Below, piece by piece: positions 1 to 10,482 of a stretch of DNA of 33,237 nt (position 1 is its first letter; each line of letters opens with the position of its first letter). Source of the stretch: Seison nebaliae (taxonomy: Eukaryota > Rotifera > Pararotatoria > Seisonacea > Seisonidae); the NCBI GenBank assembly GCA_023231475.1, contig JALJEE010003053.1, positions 1 through 33,237 on the forward strand. The letters are read 5' to 3'. The translations under genes were made by a program, and so were the position numbers. Below the pieces are notes generated by a model that did not search any database, was not told the DNA's origin, and saw nothing but the letters and a program-made list of their open reading frames with translations.

Positions 1-305
1 GCCAGTTTCCATTTCGAATACTGATAAGTCATTACGATGTCTTGATCGAACATATAATAGATCAGTTCGGATGATGCTCGGTTGTCATAAGCCTTTCAAT
101 AGAGCATTTATGTTCTCGATTTGCGAATTGACTCCTTTGCCTCTGGCACAGAGGTATCTGAAAGTAGTTGATTCTGTTCGCACTTCAACTCTTCCAGTTC
201 CAACGTATACACAATGTGAGAGCTTCTCGTCGCCTCTCCAATTTTTCTGCCATTATTACTCGTTAAATTATCCTCTTTCAATGGGAAACGCTTTATCGGT
301 GACAT
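1..305 (-). pseudogene. Partial or decayed minus-strand coding fragment with a propeller-like repeat
   Basis: The product is not recognised. On the minus strand an open stretch at the window edge reads LLYVRSRHRNDLSVFEMETG, which resembles one blade of a beta-propeller (a hydrophobic YV strand, then a VFxxETG strand). A second piece, about 305 to 108, reads as a short charged segment containing LELEELKCEQNQLL. The two pieces are in different frames and I could not find a clean intron joining them, so this may be a broken gene or one with exons I cannot place. A related stretch lies near 29420-29498 on the same strand, with differences at third codon positions, which favours minus-strand coding over the 123-codon plus-strand frame that overlaps it. 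Confidence 0.3.
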
Positions 306-483
306 CTAATTTTGATTTGTCTTATCACGTTCCTGAAGCACTCAAGTATTTTATTGTAACGGGCAGGAACCTAATCTTAAATAACTCCTTTAAGGAGTTA
401 TCTTTTTTTCTTTTTAATTTACCCCGCGGGGATTTGCTATAAATAAAAAAAGAAAAAAAAAAATAATTATCTTTTTTCCAGTT

Positions 484-1600
484 TCAGGTTGGTTTTAATA
501 AAGAAAATCTTATGATAAATCAGAAGGAATCGATTGAAAGAAACGTCGGCGATTTCGATTAGACATTATCAGTATCTAATTCTCGTGATTCGGTTGTAGA
601 AAAGAATATGACAGTAACGGAAGATGTGGATCGAACGTTGTCGATTGAACATAATTCCATTAATGTATTGAAAGAAGACATTATAGAAACGTTAATCAAC
701 TCCACCAACGGAATAAAAGGGAACGAAAAATCAGAAACTGATGAAGATGTTTTAGAGAAACCGTTTTTCGAAATAAAAGATAATTTTCCAATAAAACATT
801 TAGAAAATGAAAAAATTATTCCGGGTCAAGAAACATTCATCGTATGATCAAATTGGAATGAGGTGAAAAAAAGTTCGGAAGTTTCACCAAGCATAAGAAA
901 AACTCGATTTATCAGGAAAATTACAATTGATGATTCAAACAAGAAAAAAGATCAAAGTGAAAAAAAATCAGGATAAGAAAACAAAAATTGAGAAAAAAGC
1001 GAGACGGGAAGAATTAATTCCTGAAGTTTCAGAAAACGAACAAGAGTTTCAAGAGGAATCGAAAAATTCAACTCAAATGGGAAAGACGAGAACAACGAAA
1101 AAGCGAACAAATATAACGATAAATTTGTTGAGGAAAATCAATTTGAATCAAATAACAGAAGATAAGAAACTTCTTCGGAAGAATGAATTTGGAACAATAA
1201 AAAGAAAATGGAAGAAGAAAGATTAAACAATTTAAGAAGGAAAGGTCTCTTCCCAGAAAAAAAAACTAACTAAAGATGATAATCAATTTCAAAATTTAGA
1301 AACTTTTTTTGCAAAATCAACCACCTTCTGATTCAGAAGATAAAGAAAAAGATTTTATCACTTCAATCGATATGAATAGAAAGAAAAATCATAATGTCGC
1401 GTTCTGGGTAGAAAACTAACATATTCCAGTGGTCCGTCCTCAATATTTTGATGATATAAAAATGTTTTTAGAAGAATGTCGATTCTAATGCCGTTGTCAA
1501 ATGAAGATTTACGAAAAGCTTTCACTGTCACTTATTATAAACGACCTCCGAGACGATCAAGTTTTGTATGGGAAACTAATGAGAAGAAACGGAATTGATC
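484..1600 (+). pseudogene. Decayed Lys/Glu-rich protein gene
   Basis: The plus strand has coding-like composition in pieces: an open frame at 608-844, an in-frame TGA, more open sequence to about 969, then a switch to the frame ending at 1226, and a further switch to segments reading PPSDSEDKEKDFITSID (about 1320-1370) and RKAFTVTYYKRPPRRSSFVW (about 1510-1570). The inferred protein is rich in Lys, Glu, Ser and Asn with no domain I recognise. The breaks are not flanked by plausible introns of the 31-79 nt kind used by intact neighbours. I therefore read it as a degenerated host gene, although a rapidly evolving gene with unrecognised introns remains possible. Confidence 0.4.
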
Positions 1601-1748
1601 TTACAAAATTTTTTTACCATTGTTAGTTTATTCTTTATTAAATAAAAATTCGGTCAATTTAATTCGTATAAAAAATCGTTTAATCACAAATAGGTTTCAC
1701 AATATGAGTCTAAAAATAATAGATTCCAATATTTCTAATAATCTAACA

Positions 1749-1949
1749 ATGGTAAGAAGTCTTGCTGGCTATATATGGATCACTTTCGAGTGGACGTTTT
1801 CAGATTTAATTTCGGTCTGAAATGGAACCATAGCTATTGCATTGCCTGTTATTTATGACATTATTCTGTTATGCCCTGAAAGAATTTTTTCTTTGTTTCT
1901 ACCCTTTCCGGATTTTACCTCTTTTGCTGGTCTTTGTACGTATGATTAG
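1749..1949 (+). pseudogene. Possible remnant of a multi-pass transporter
   Basis: A single frame interrupted by one TGA (1818-1820) reads SLAGYIWITFEWTFSDLISV, then NGTIAIALPVIYDIILL. The pattern of F/LxLISxxG, small residues and ALxxPxIxxI resembles a late transmembrane helix of SLC36-type amino-acid transporters. The match is short and from memory, so the family assignment is weak. No flanking exons were found. It could equally be non-coding sequence that happens to be hydrophobic. Confidence 0.18.
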
Positions 1950-2283
1950 TAAGTCATCTAGTTTCATTTTAGTGTCTCCTCGAATTGATTTATCTTAAAG
2001 TGCAATAATATTTCAATCAGTATATATACATTTCGCTAATACTCGGTCACTTATTGGAGGGTTGGGGCCGATCCTAAGTTAGATTCCTAACAAATGGAAT
2101 ACGTCCTTCGAAATTTGATGGTCAATCAATTAAATCAGCGTTTCCGCTAATTTTTTACAACTTCTTTCAATTCTGTCTACAATCATTTTTTTTCGATAAT
2201 CTATCAGTTATCCATCAATTTGATTTGTTTTGTCACGTTTTCGTTGTGTCACATAAAGTAGAAATTTGATAACTTGTTCATGC

Positions 2284-2356
2284 GCCGTGATAGCTCAGTT
2301 GGGAGAGCGTTAGACTGAAGATCTAAAGGTCCCTGGTTCGATCCCGGGTCACGGCG
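2284..2356 (+). tRNA. tRNA-Phe (anticodon GAA)
   Basis: A full cloverleaf is visible: acceptor arm GCCGTGA pairing with TCACGGC, D arm GCTCAGTTGGGAGAGC, anticodon arm TTAGA-CTGAAGA-TCTAA with anticodon GAA, variable AGGTC, and T arm CCTGG-TTCGATC-CCGGG. The discriminator base is G. No intron is present. The A box (TAGCTCAGTTGG) and B box (GGTTCGATCC) are intact, so it should be transcribed by RNA polymerase III and decode UUC/UUU. Confidence 0.97.
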
Positions 2357-2365
2357 TTGGTTGAA

Positions 2366-2370
2366 TTTTT
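2366..2370 (+). terminator. Pol III T-run terminator of tRNA-Phe
   Basis: A run of five T residues lies ten bases past the discriminator base of the tRNA. This is the standard RNA polymerase III termination signal. Confidence 0.7.
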
Positions 2371-2536
2371 AAAATATTTTTCATCCTACTGCTTTCATGT
2401 ATGATCACTAAAGTATTTTTTAGAAGTTCGTTCTACATCTCCGCAGATAAGTAATATAATGTTCCCAATTGTTTGATAGTACCAGATGACGAATAGAAAT
2501 AGAGAGAAATATTTCCATTTTCGATTTTAGATCAAT

Positions 2537-3534
2537 ATGTTGGATTTGGAATTTTCTTGTTATCAATTAATACCATTTTATAAATTGTTTGTTCTCTATC
2601 TTATCAATTATTATGCTAATGCATCGTTAGAATAAATGTTTATGAATTAATTCAAAATTAAAACTTTTTTATTTTAAAGAGGTTTCGATTTACCTACTCA
2701 TGGTGCCGTCGTGTTATTAATGTCTCAATTTGTTATTGGTTTAATCTTAATACATCGTGCCCAAACACATCAAAATCAACTATACGTTTTATTGATCTTC
2801 GCTAATGCTGCTTATGCATCGTATGATGTCCAACGATTAAATGGAGCTTTTCGAGTTCGTAAAAATGTTATATTTTTAAAGATTAACTCAAACATTTGTA
2901 GATAGAATTATTCATGAATTCTTCCTATCTTTCCATCATATACCTCAGTGCAATATTGTCACATATTTCACGCTCCAATATAATTAGACGACGAAATCAA
3001 CAAGAATATTGTCGTGCAATTTTTGTGACTTGTGCAGGTATCCATGTGACACAACTACAATTAATTGAACGTCATATTTACCAACCGATGATAGATAATG
3101 AATCGGCAACCAATCTTCTCGTAAATTATTTAAAAATGTTTTTCGTTGGAGCGAAATGTATTTCGATTGGTGTCATTTTATTCATCGTCATATCAGTTTG
3201 GATACCGAGATATTTGGAACAAATAATTTATTCAAAATATCAACGATTTCTCATTTTTTCTCTACTAACGTTAATCTTATCAAATCCTTCTCTAAATTCG
3301 ATTGAATTAAATAATATTCTCACATTCATTCCAACACCTCATTCAACGGAAATAGTTAGAAATCAGATGGATTTAATGGAGAATGGTCAATTGTTTATCT
3401 CCTCCATTTTCAATCATATCATACCATTTATGACTTGGTATCAGCTAGACAGAATGATAACATTATGTCTCCTCGTACATTCCCTCCATTCCAATGAAGT
3501 ATTGTTTAAAAAATTATTTTATTTAAAACATTAA
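2537..3534 (+). CDS. Multi-pass membrane protein of unknown family, four exons
   Basis: Proposed exons are 2537-2625, 2680-2858, 2902-2947 and 2988-3534, giving 286 residues with introns of 54, 43 and 40 nt. The last two introns were required to keep the frame open and join in phase. The donors of introns 2 and 3 are GTAAAA and GTGCAA, exceptions to the GTT donors used elsewhere. The protein has about five or six hydrophobic spans, including FKLFVLYLINYY-like, GAVVLLMSQFVIGLILI, LYVLLIFANAAY and KCISIGVILFIVISVWI, separated by short charged loops. Helix 2 is followed by HRAQTHQNQ. An in-frame stop four codons before the ATG supports that start, unless the TTTTAG there is an acceptor. I do not recognise the family. 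Confidence 0.6.
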
Positions 3535-3730
3535 ATGAAATTTCAAAATAAAAATTTCTTCCTAATTCAAATTATCGAAAATAGTTTATTAGAATCACAT
3601 CGGAAAAGAAGAGGAAGATTAAGTAAGAAATTTAATCACCAAATTGTTTAGTGAGAAAATTGACAAACTAGCAAGTTTACTTGAGATTAAATGAATGAAA
3701 AAATATAATGAAATGTCTTGATGTCTACAA

Positions 3731-4279
3731 TTAAGTCTTACTATTCTTCCTCGTATTCTCCTTCACTCGTTCTTCTTCTTCATCATCTTCCTCGTCCTCT
3801 ATCAGTTTCCTTGCAGCACGCACTGCATCAAATTCACGATAATGTTCTTTTCTTTTCCTCAAAAATTCTTCATGTTCCAATTCACTTTTATTTGTCATTT
3901 TATCGGGAGGTCGTTGAACGGTCGGTTCGATTTTATTCGAATTTAACATTTCCTGTAATCTGAAAAGAATATATTTAGAAAAATCATTCTCAAATCATTA
4001 AACTTCTTGTCATTCGGTTCGGTATCCATCAAATCCTTATCTGTCATTCTCTCGAATGGCGTTTTCGGTTCATCAATTTTCATAAATCCATAATCCTTGT
4101 TTGGCGGATGGTTCGTAGCGATGATATTCATCTCATCGAAATGAGTCGATTGTCTACTACTTCCCGAACATATTAAACTGGGGAAAAGATTAAAAGAAAA
4201 TTCTAAACAATTTTCCTTGACTCTCTTTGGATTTGAGGATGGATTTGACCTTTTTCGGTCCGGTGCCCGTACCGTTCAT
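3731..4279 (-). CDS. PPP1R2: Protein phosphatase 1 inhibitor 2 (IPP-2)
   Basis: Exons 4209-4279, 4004-4177 and 3731-3959 give 157 residues. Introns are 31 nt (4178-4208, the smallest in the window) and 44 nt (3960-4003), both with GTTTA donors. IPP-2 binds and inhibits the PP1 catalytic subunit and is a chaperone-like regulator of it. All three PP1-contact regions are present: VKSILK near residue 11 (family KGILK), [11 protein letters not shown] followed by [15 protein letters not shown] (family DEMNILATYHP and KDYGLMKIDEPSTPY), and the helix [22 protein letters not shown] in EPKTPF is the position of the GSK3 site in the family. An acidic tail ends the protein. It is divergent from the gene at 4479, with about 200 bp between start codons. 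Confidence 0.9.
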
Positions 4280-4478
4280 CGCGACGATTCCGAATAGAAT
4301 GAAAAATGATTTATACTTCTAATAATCGGATGGGAAGATAGAAAGATGAAATTATTTGTACTCTCAATTATTTTCAGAATTGGTGAGGAAAGGAACAATT
4401 AAATTGAAGAGAAAAAAAATCGTTTATGAAAATGAAAGAAAAAGAATTAATTACTTTCCTTCACTTCAGTTCGTTGGA
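4280..4478. promoter_or_regulatory. Shared intergenic region between divergent genes
   Basis: This is the 199 bp between the PPP1R2 start codon (minus) and the ATG of the basic protein gene (plus). It must hold both 5' UTRs and promoters unless an upstream exon exists. Frames from 4356 onward are open into the plus-strand gene, and CAG acceptors at about 4377 and 4468 could belong to a 5' intron. No clear TATA box is seen. Confidence 0.35.
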
Positions 4479-5090
4479 ATGGAAAAAATATTTTCATTTT
4501 TTCGTCGTATTCGTCAACCTGTAGACTCACCCTCAGTCAGATTAGCAATTGAACAAATGAACGTTACTAGTGAAAAACATAAAGTTTCTGCAGTTAAACA
4601 ATCCGCATCCAGATACCGGTCAGCACGTGCTGACTTCTTTCCTTTGATAGAGAATAATGAAAATAAACAGATGGGAATGTTAATGAAAGTCGGTTTGGAG
4701 AAAGGTAAGACTGTACAAGAGATCGATGGGAAAGATGGTGATTTCTCAAAAAAAGAAAAGAATCATTTCTCCGAAGAGAAGACGCATACCATTCAAGTCG
4801 AAACTGATTCCGATATCATCATTATAGATGATTCTAAAACTTCCGGGGAAATAGAGAATCCTGAAAAGAAATCAATCAAAAATGAATCAATTTATGAAAT
4901 CTCTTATTTTTCAAGTTCATTTGAAAGAAGAACATCTCAAGAATTGACTCACACTCCATTGAGTGCATCGGTAATAGAAAGTGATGACACATGGTGGAAG
5001 AAAGGTGGGAAACCATTCCGTTCCAATGGTCTCGCCATCAAAGATAAGATAAAGAAGACGTTTAAGAAAAAATCCCGGAAAATTTTTTAA
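4479..5090 (+). CDS. Basic, low-complexity protein with a SUMO-interaction-like motif
   Basis: A 203-residue intronless reading frame starts at the first ATG in an open frame that extends upstream without an earlier ATG. I do not recognise the family. The N-terminus is basic (FSFFRRIRQ), the middle is charged, and DSDIIIIDDS near residue 115 has the hydrophobic-core-plus-acid pattern of a SUMO-interacting motif. The C-terminus is strongly basic (KDKIKKTFKKKSRK), which could be a nuclear localisation signal. These features suggest a nuclear protein, but that is inference. An AATAAA-like run follows the stop. A 5' exon joined at a CAG near 4377 or 4468 is possible. Confidence 0.55.
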   Translation: MEKIFSFFRRIRQPVDSPSVRLAIEQMNVTSEKHKVSAVKQSASRYRSARADFFPLIENNENKQMGMLMKVGLEKGKTVQEIDGKDGDFSKKEKNHFSEEKTHTIQVETDSDIIIIDDSKTSGEIENPEKKSIKNESIYEISYFSSSFERRTSQELTHTPLSASVIESDDTWWKKGGKPFRSNGLAIKDKIKKTFKKKSRKIF

Positions 5091-6554
5091 ATTATAATTT
5101 TCAAAAATAAATTGAAATTTATCAGATCCCATATCAAAAGAAAGAAGTTTTTTCGATTCATATAATTTCATTTTATATACCGTCAACACTGGATTGTCGA
5201 AACGTATTTTTATGAACGACCACGTTCAATGACGATGAAGATAAGAAAAAGTTATTTTTGAATTTTATGGCTCTAAATGTGAAGACTGGGAAGGATATCT
5301 TCCTATGAAAAGTTGCTCATTGGAACGAATTATATCTTTCAAGAGATCATAATCTTCTCTTTATCTAATATTATTCAAGACATAAAATTCTATTTAATTT
5401 TCTTTATTCATCGGATAATTCATCCAAATGGGATGATTCTTCCAATTTTATTCTTATCAAACTTATTTTAAGAGAAAAAAATTAAATATATTTTATTCTA
5501 ATAGCATTCCCATAGAATAGACTAACAATTGTAAGCGAATTTCTTCGTATAGTTTCTGTAAGTAGCATAACTCATTAATATGAAGAAACTAAATATGTCC
5601 AGAGGATTAAAGGAAAACGTCATTAATTTGCAGTAATTTGGAGAAACAAACAAAGAAATACGAAAATTTCTACCGTAAAAACATTAAACTATTTTCTCCA
5701 ATTTTTTTCAATAAATATTCAATTTTCTTAATCTATTAAAATGATAATAAGAAATATGATAGAAATAATATTTATTCAGATGAAAGCAGAATAGTTATTA
5801 AATCTGCTATTGCTAGATGGATGACCATATTTCTATTGCACATAAAGTTACAGGAACGTCCATAATGTAGAGTCCATAAAAGTTTTAATACTTATCTTAT
5901 AGTTTTATAAAAATGTTGCTTGTGGTATATATAAAAATTAATTCTTTAAATTTACACGGAGTTAAGCTTAAATCGTGAAGCAAATCAAAAAAGAATGAAG
6001 TAACATTAATATTGATGCATTCATTTCACCAGAGCACAATCGTCACGCATTCTTTCTTTTTTTCAAATTGAAATTATTTAAATTTGAATTTGATTTGTAG
6101 AGGACATAAATACGATGATGGATTTGTAAGAGGATTATGTGGTTCGGAGAGACGAAAAGCATCAAGTCGAAGAAGTTAAGTGTTTCGAGAATGGAAAGAG
6201 ACGGATATTGTTTTGTTTGCCAACAGAAATACAAATAAATTAACGATAAAAAATAGTTGGAAAAAAGAGAAAAATTTCTTTATTTTATGTAGTCTAGCCA
6301 CATGTACATATACACATACACATACACACATACATATACAAACGTTGAAATATACAGATATATAATTATTAATAATTCATTGAGTCGTTCGTTCGTTCGT
6401 TGATTTGTTCCTTGGTTCATTCATTCATCTTATGATAACATAAACAATATAAAAACGGCAATGACCATTTGAGTAAGAAGGGGAAGAAAGTGTTAGAAAT
6501 CGAATTATTTCAATGAAATTTACTCAATTGTTCGATTAAATTCTATATGTTCAC
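5091..6554. other. Gene-free AT-rich stretch with a CA/TA microsatellite
   Basis: No supported gene lies in these 1.46 kb. Open frames are short and not coding-like. A purine-pyrimidine repeat of CATACACATACAC type occupies about 6302-6345, and a (GTTC)n/(ATTC)n tract follows at about 6386-6427. The stretch probably contains the promoter and 5' UTR of the gene at 6555. Confidence 0.6.
6302..6345. repeat. CATA/CACA microsatellite
   Basis: Alternating CA and TA dinucleotides (units such as acatacacat) run for about 44 bp. Confidence 0.7.
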
Positions 6555-7922
6555 ATGTTTGCACTTACGAGAGATAGTAGTGTGGCCGATGTCGTTCTCT
6601 GGTTATGTAATGAACGAATGAATCATCTCATCGACACTTTCCGCGCGCATCTGATTGATGGACGTTCATTCATTGAGAATAACGAACGACAATGGGCCAT
6701 AGTTATTGAAGACTGGAAAGATCGTCTCAATTTCTTTATCCGTCGTAATCATCGTGGATATCCACGTCTTAGTCTTCATCACGAAAAACAATTAATTGAT
6801 CGAATATTGAATTATGCCAGTGCAGCTCCAGAATACATGAATGGAATTGTCCATTTGCGATGTGACTCGATCAATTATCGAATGAAATTATCCGAGTTGT
6901 TAGATGAAAATATATTTGCCAATTATTCCGTCAATAATTCATCAATAATTTATTGTCCATTTTGTTCGAGTAAATTCGAATCGAATAACATTCTTCAAGA
7001 GAATGAAAGAGTATGGTGCAACAAATGTACATTCTGTTTGAATAGGAATCAATTCTTAAACTCTACATTAGATAATCAATTCATTAATAACAATCACTCC
7101 AATAATAAAAACAACAACAACAACAACAACAACACTGTCACTTCATTGAATAATAATAATAATATGATGAAAATGAATTTGATCGAAAAACGATCAATAG
7201 AAAAGATCGATAAATCTAATCGATCTATTCAATTGATGAATGATGAGAATAATGAGAATAAAGATATTGATGAGAATAATCGTTTATTTTTTTTTCTCAT
7301 TATAACTATTATAATTAATTCTTCAATTTTTAGATTCCTCTAAAAATAGACATATATCAAAAATTCATAAGAATTTAGTGAAACGATTGAAAAGAAATAA
7401 CCAGCATCAAAACCATCAAAATTTTAATGTGAATAATAGGAAATATTTCAAAAAGAAAAGAAATTCTAAAAGTTTCCTTCTTCAACTAATTTTCGTTTAA
7501 ATTTTCATTCTTTTCAAAAAGAATCTTATGAACAATTAGTGTTCGATCGTGCAGGAAAACTACCAAATTGGACGAATTACCATGCGAATATGGAGCATTT
7601 AATACGTCTACCAGGAACGACACCTAGTTCGTCATCATCTACATCATCCTCATCAACTTCATTTCCATCAACTTCCATTAATACCTCTTCACCATATGTA
7701 GGAGAGGCGAATCCAGTTCTATCTTCCAATAACAACTCAAATGGAATAAGTGTCAGCAATTCGTCAAACAAAGTCAAAATGAATAAATGGATGAAAACTT
7801 TGCGAATGCACAAAATGTTATATGATGAAAAGAAACGTGAATTGAGTGAAAAGGATACGTTGTTTCGTAAAGCAGGACAATCGAAAACAGGAAATTCTTC
7901 TGATAATTTTATTGTTCTTTAA
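6555..7922 (+). CDS. SAM-like domain / zinc-ribbon / Asn-rich protein, three exons
   Basis: Exons 6555-7281, 7334-7471 and 7522-7922 give 421 residues with introns of 52 and 50 nt (donors GTTTAT and GTTTCC). Residues 8-45 (VADVVLWL, then LIDTFRAHLIDGRSF) have the look of a SAM domain: helix 1 with W, then TFRxHxIDG. It continues into a conserved-looking segment ERQWAIVIEDWKDRLNFFI. Around residues 136-160 a CPFC...CNKC pair could form a zinc ribbon. An Asn-rich tract (about 175-205) is followed by basic sequence, then GKLPNWTNYHANMEH, a Ser/Thr-rich linker, and NKWMKTLRMHKML near the C-terminus. I do not recognise the full protein. SAM domains mediate self-association or RNA/protein binding, so an adaptor role is possible but unproven. 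Length variation in the Asn tract would be expected. Confidence 0.65.
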
Positions 7923-8270
7923 AAAAAATTTTATGATGAAAAAGTTTCGTTTCATCATTTCAGTTATATTATCACTACGATCATACTATAATCATCTTTG
8001 TTTTTTTTTATTATTTTATTTGCCCTCACAACATTTTATATTTATTCATTTCAAAAATATTTTATTGTTATTATTGTTACATCAGTTTCTTTCATACTCC
8101 TCTATTTTATTTATCATTTAACACACTTTCTACACTTTCTATCTCTAACTTTCATTTTATGAAACACAAAAACTTAATTTATATTTTCCACAATCGTTCC
8201 GTCATTCTCAAAAATTTATTCAGAACTTTCCCAAATGTAAAGAATTTTGAAAAAATCAAATAAAAATTAA
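7923..8270. other. Convergent intergenic region
   Basis: T-rich sequence lies between the stop of the SAM-like gene and the stop of CFAP144, which face each other. It should hold both 3' UTRs. No gene is seen. Confidence 0.5.
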
Positions 8271-8738
8271 TCATTTTTTTCCTTTGTCATCATTTCGATT
8301 AACGGCGGTTGCCTTCCCTGATTTGTATTTGGCCGCTTCATTCGCATATTTTGTTATACTGCAACTACGTCGTGGAAATTCCAACCGATCATCATATTTA
8401 TCATGGATCAATAACGGTTGAGAATACCACCCGATTACTTGAGATTCTGTTAACGGTTTGTCGTATTTTTCTTTTGGTGGTTGGAGGACGGCCTTCTGTC
8501 GATCGATCAATTCCAACACTTCTTCTGATGTATCTTCATTCATCTTCTCTGTATAAGTGTTAACTTTGGGTGAAATGCATGATTGCTGATCATGGAAATT
8601 AAAAGAGAATTGATCATGTATCTTGTGTAAATGACGTTCTTTTCTCAATGTTTCAGCTAATAACTGATTTTTGTGAACATAATTGATTGAATCTTCTTTT
8701 CTTTTCTCAGCTACATTCGTGTTCTGTTTAGTAACCAT
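8271..8738 (-). CDS. CFAP144: Cilia- and flagella-associated protein 144 (FAM183) homologue
   Basis: An intronless 155-residue protein begins at the ATG at 8738; the open frame continues upstream but without another ATG. Family hallmarks are the N-terminal helix NQLLAETLRKERHLHKIHDQ (family HxxLxEIxxKExRHQKLYxxY), the signature TESQVIGWYSQPL (family TESQEIGW), and a C-terminal DDRLEFPRRSCSITKY (family GDRRLxxxRxxxxIT). In other animals CFAP144 is a microtubule inner protein of axonemal doublets, so it should act in motile cilia or flagella. It is divergent from BIVM, with about 260 bp between start codons. Its presence indicates that this animal builds motile cilia or flagellated sperm. Confidence 0.8.
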   Translation of the reverse strand: MVTKQNTNVAEKRKEDSINYVHKNQLLAETLRKERHLHKIHDQFSFNFHDQQSCISPKVNTYTEKMNEDTSEEVLELIDRQKAVLQPPKEKYDKPLTESQVIGWYSQPLLIHDKYDDRLEFPRRSCSITKYANEAAKYKSGKATAVNRNDDKGKK

Positions 8739-8998
8739 AATTATTTGAATATAATTATTTATCCGAAATATTTCTTCTAATATAAACGATGGAGAGAATA
8801 TAAACAACCGTTGTTATGGCAACAAGTTCGAATTATAATTTCAAGAAATAACTTTATGAAATCTTCTAAAAAATTGAATAGTTTTCTTGATAGTTACAAA
8901 GGGAAATATGGTTGTCTTCCATTTTTTCCATTTTCGTTTTTTTTTTAAACATTTCCACTTCAGTATCTACTCTTTCATTTGTGTATCTGCTAATATTT

Positions 8999-10248
8999 AT
9001 GGACGCGAAAGAAGTAGAATCTGCCATAAAAGTTGGAAAATTCAAATATGAAATCAAAAATAAAGATGATCATTATATTCATAGGAAACCATGTTAGTAC
9101 ATTCTTCTATTCTCAAAAATATTCTCGTTCAGTTACTAAACCGGTTGATTATAACATTGTAAAACAATATCCAAAAATTCCACAAGAAGAGAAAGCAAAA
9201 AAGAGCAATAATGAAAATGAGGATCAGGTTGTCGAATATGTTCTACCAAACCATGCGTCTAGTTATCGTCTGGCAAATAGAAAGATTTTCGATGTACGAC
9301 GATGGTTCAATTTAGTTTTATTTATTCTCTATCAATTATACTATTTTCAATATTAAAAGGTTTACAATTTCACGAGCTCAATATCGATACTCTTGTGGAA
9401 TTAGTTCGTTAGTATCATGTTGGAATTATTTATTTAGTTATATTGGATATGGAAAGTTCGATTTTTTATTTAATGAAATATTTTCAACATTTTTCAGATT
9501 ACCTCCTATTAATCAAGAAGAAGCGTTAACATTATTAGGTTTTTATCCACCATATGATTCTATCCGATTCGGTCCATTCTCTGGTAATCAAACTTTATTT
9601 AAGTTCTTTTATTTTTATAAAATTTGATAACATATTTAATTTAGATGGTTCAATATCCTTAACGAACATTTTGGTGTTCCTGGAGTAGCGTACTATTTTT
9701 TTAAGCCATCAAATATCCAAATGTCTATGTACAAGACAGCAGATTCGGCTTTAGAACATTTGAAAAGTGGATTGAGATCTTCGAAAATGAGTTTTATCTA
9801 TCATTGCTTTAATCATTACATGTGTCCCATCGGCTATGAAAAAACACCAAATGATCCACGATATGCATATTTGTTCTAGTTTTTTTCAATTAACGGATTG
9901 ATAAATTAATCAATTGTAACAGATGTCCAATACCATCAACGATGGATATCGAATTAACCAACTGGATTCTCATTGGAGATGTCTCAAAAAGACATCCTTC
10001 AATTCATTCGAAACGGTTCTTTCAATATCTGTTCAAATTAATTCTAAAATTATCTTAACATCAGATGGAACGACATCGTGTTAGATTTGACAATTGAACC
10101 GCCATCTTTTCTTAATATTCGTCGAGTAGAAGATGGCGTTCAATGGTCAGATGAATTAGGTTACGAGACAAATGTAAATTGTCTGTTGGCATTCGAAAAA
10201 GTTGATCCGATGGTCCTCCAACGAATCAAACAAAGTGATGTCGAATAG
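8999..10248 (+). CDS. BIVM: BIVM-like protein, seven exons
   Basis: Exons 8999-9092, 9133-9304, 9360-9455, 9498-9602, 9645-9872, 9923-10015 and 10065-10248 give 323 residues. All six introns (40, 55, 42, 42, 50, 49 nt) start GTT and end AG, and every junction joins in phase. The protein follows basic immunoglobulin-like variable motif-containing protein along its length: RRW then [14 protein letters not shown] (residues 100-112), [23 protein letters not shown], then [34 protein letters not shown] followed by [15 protein letters not shown], and a C-terminal NCLLAFEKV. The biochemical role of BIVM is unknown, and the name comes from a short sequence motif, not an immunoglobulin fold. The N-terminal vertebrate extension is absent, so this is a short form. 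Confidence 0.9.
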
Positions 10249-10482
10249 AAAATATTAGAAATATTATTTTAAACGTTGTCCATCGTTTATACTGGTAAAA
10301 TGTCAAATGATGAAAAAAAAGGTTAAACTGGGAAATAATAAGAAATGAAGAAAATAGAAGTTTCCAAAAAATAAATAGTTTCGATTTGTTGATACTTTTT
10401 CTGAATTTTATTTCTAATTGTTAATTACTTTTCATTTGTAAATGTTTCTTTTCTTTAAAAAAGGAGTTGAAGAATAATCGAA

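Noticed and set aside
71-442. 123-codon plus-strand open frame
   Set aside because: Overlaps minus-strand sequence whose paralogous copy differs at third codon positions, which favours the minus strand; the plus frame shows no family.
3718-3963. 81-codon plus-strand frame
   Set aside because: Antisense shadow of PPP1R2 exon 3.
6104-6180. Short plus-strand frame reading GHKYDDGFVRGLCGSERRK, neuropeptide-like
   Set aside because: No upstream exon with a signal peptide and no repeat of the motif.
8309-8563. 84-codon plus-strand frame
   Set aside because: Antisense to CFAP144, whose minus-strand reading matches the family throughout.
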